The notes beneath the pieces were generated by a model. The model had not been told where the DNA came from and ran no database searches. It was given only the letters and a program-made list of their open reading frames with translations. From positions 744,001 to 808,000 of the forward strand of contig JACJWZ010000001.1 in assembly GCA_020636895.1 (NCBI GenBank): a stretch of 64,000 nt of DNA, given 5' to 3'. A program made the position numbers and the translations under genes. Shown here piece by piece: positions 63,629-64,000 of the stretch. This DNA comes from Thermoleophilales bacterium. GTDB taxonomy: Bacteria > Actinomycetota > Thermoleophilia > Solirubrobacterales > 70-9. Every line of letters begins with the position of its first letter. Position 1 is the first letter of the stretch.

Positions 63629-64000
63629 GTGAACGCTTACTCACGTCTTTCGTTGATTCGAATTCTGGTGGCCAGCTTCGCTGCTGCAGTCGTCTGGCTT
63701 AGTGCGCAAGGCGAGGCCCCTGCGCAGTCCCTGCCGCCAGAAGCCGTCGATGATGCGATAGGGGCTTTGGAGCTCGGAGGCACCAACGACGTCCCCGACA
63801 TCACCCCGAGTCCCACCGCTGAGTCCTGGTACGTCGAGGAGCACCGGCCATACCCCAACATGCCGGCGTCGAAGGACCTCCACTCGGAGCTCATCAAGCT
63901 TCGCACTCGGCTGGGGCTCATGACACGAATTGGCCAGATCGGCCGGTTTACGCTCGGCGGAGTAGGCGGAATCGTCGCCTGGGAGGTTGGCGGCCGGGCA
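63629..64000 (+). CDS. Secreted protein of unknown function, cut by window end
   Basis: GTG 63629, seven bases after GGGAGA, opens a frame that runs without a stop to the last base (124 codons visible). It begins NAYSRLSLIRILVASFAAAVVWLSAQGEAPAQS, a Sec signal peptide, then a Pro/Asp-rich segment, SWYVEEHRPYPNMPASKDLHSE, a basic stretch and a Gly-rich hydrophobic GRFTLGGVGGIVAWEVGG. There is no prepilin cleavage motif. Codons such as TCA, TTG, ATT, ATA, GTA and CGA are frequent here but rare in the neighbours, suggesting a recent arrival. No family recognised. Confidence 0.75.
   Translation, partial: MNAYSRLSLIRILVASFAAAVVWLSAQGEAPAQSLPPEAVDDAIGALELGGTNDVPDITPSPTAESWYVEEHRPYPNMPASKDLHSELIKLRTRLGLMTRIGQIGRFTLGGVGGIVAWEVGGRA

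Overview
The window is one continuous, very GC-rich bacterial chromosome segment with strong G/C third-position bias, frequent GTG starts and many 4-bp stop/start overlaps. The linked order alaS-ruvX-mltG-aroE followed by pilB/pilT/pilC, the two secreted proteins with lysine-rich C-termini, the DUF6351-like protein and the DevS-like kinase all point to an actinobacterium, most likely of the class Thermoleophilia (Solirubrobacterales). That placement is inference from gene content; there is no rRNA in the window.

Layout. 0-9.7 kb: a membrane GGDEF cyclase, a DUF2207/LemA pair, an SDR, an SGNH esterase, a cupin, a secreted DUF6351-like protein and a CurA/LTB4DH-type reductase. 9.7-16.4 kb: a repeat-rich intergenic block (43-nt palindrome plus 41-bp minisatellite), a GIY-YIG-like gene overlapping an ATP-grasp gene tail to tail, a GerMN/L,D-transpeptidase lipoprotein, a zinc alcohol dehydrogenase, a small membrane protein, an M28 lipoprotein and DegV. 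16.4-29.7 kb: a long minus-strand run (ABC-2 exporter, UspA, FAD oxidoreductase, ZIP transporter, cydC, cydD, cydB, cydA) facing a DevS-like GAF histidine kinase, its LuxR-type regulator and a tandem-Usp protein. This looks like an oxygen/redox-responsive respiratory module. 29.7-38.2 kb: a DsbA-like protein, an HDAC-like deacetylase, a CtaG-like assembly protein, a CocE-type hydrolase, a beta-propeller/PKD secreted protein, then a visibly AT-richer patch with strong hairpins and a frameshifted HNH-like gene next to a tRNA with anticodon CAT. 38.2-49.2 kb: a CPA1 antiporter, DUF1269, a WYL regulator, a lipoprotein, the coupled SBF transporter/M29 peptidase/FtcD operon, a glyoxalase-II-like hydrolase, hisS, aspS and a SnoaL-like protein. 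49.2-64 kb: a thioredoxin-like anchored protein, a NifU-like/MnmA fusion, alaS, ruvX, mltG, aroE, pilB, a UlaG-like hydrolase, an AI-2E-family permease, pilT, pilC and an incomplete AT-richer secreted gene at the window edge.

The most distinctive observations are: (1) an IscU/NifU-like domain fused to MnmA, whose catalytic core has a CxxC plus a third Cys; (2) two genes (ABC ATPase, FtcD) whose only sensible start is CTG, each behind a strong Shine-Dalgarno and a CTGA overlap; (3) two families of dispersed intergenic palindromes, each present twice, one of them abutting a minisatellite; (4) the cyd/DevS-like/Usp module; (5) an atypical secreted gene directly after pilC. No CRISPR array, transposase, integrase or rRNA was seen.
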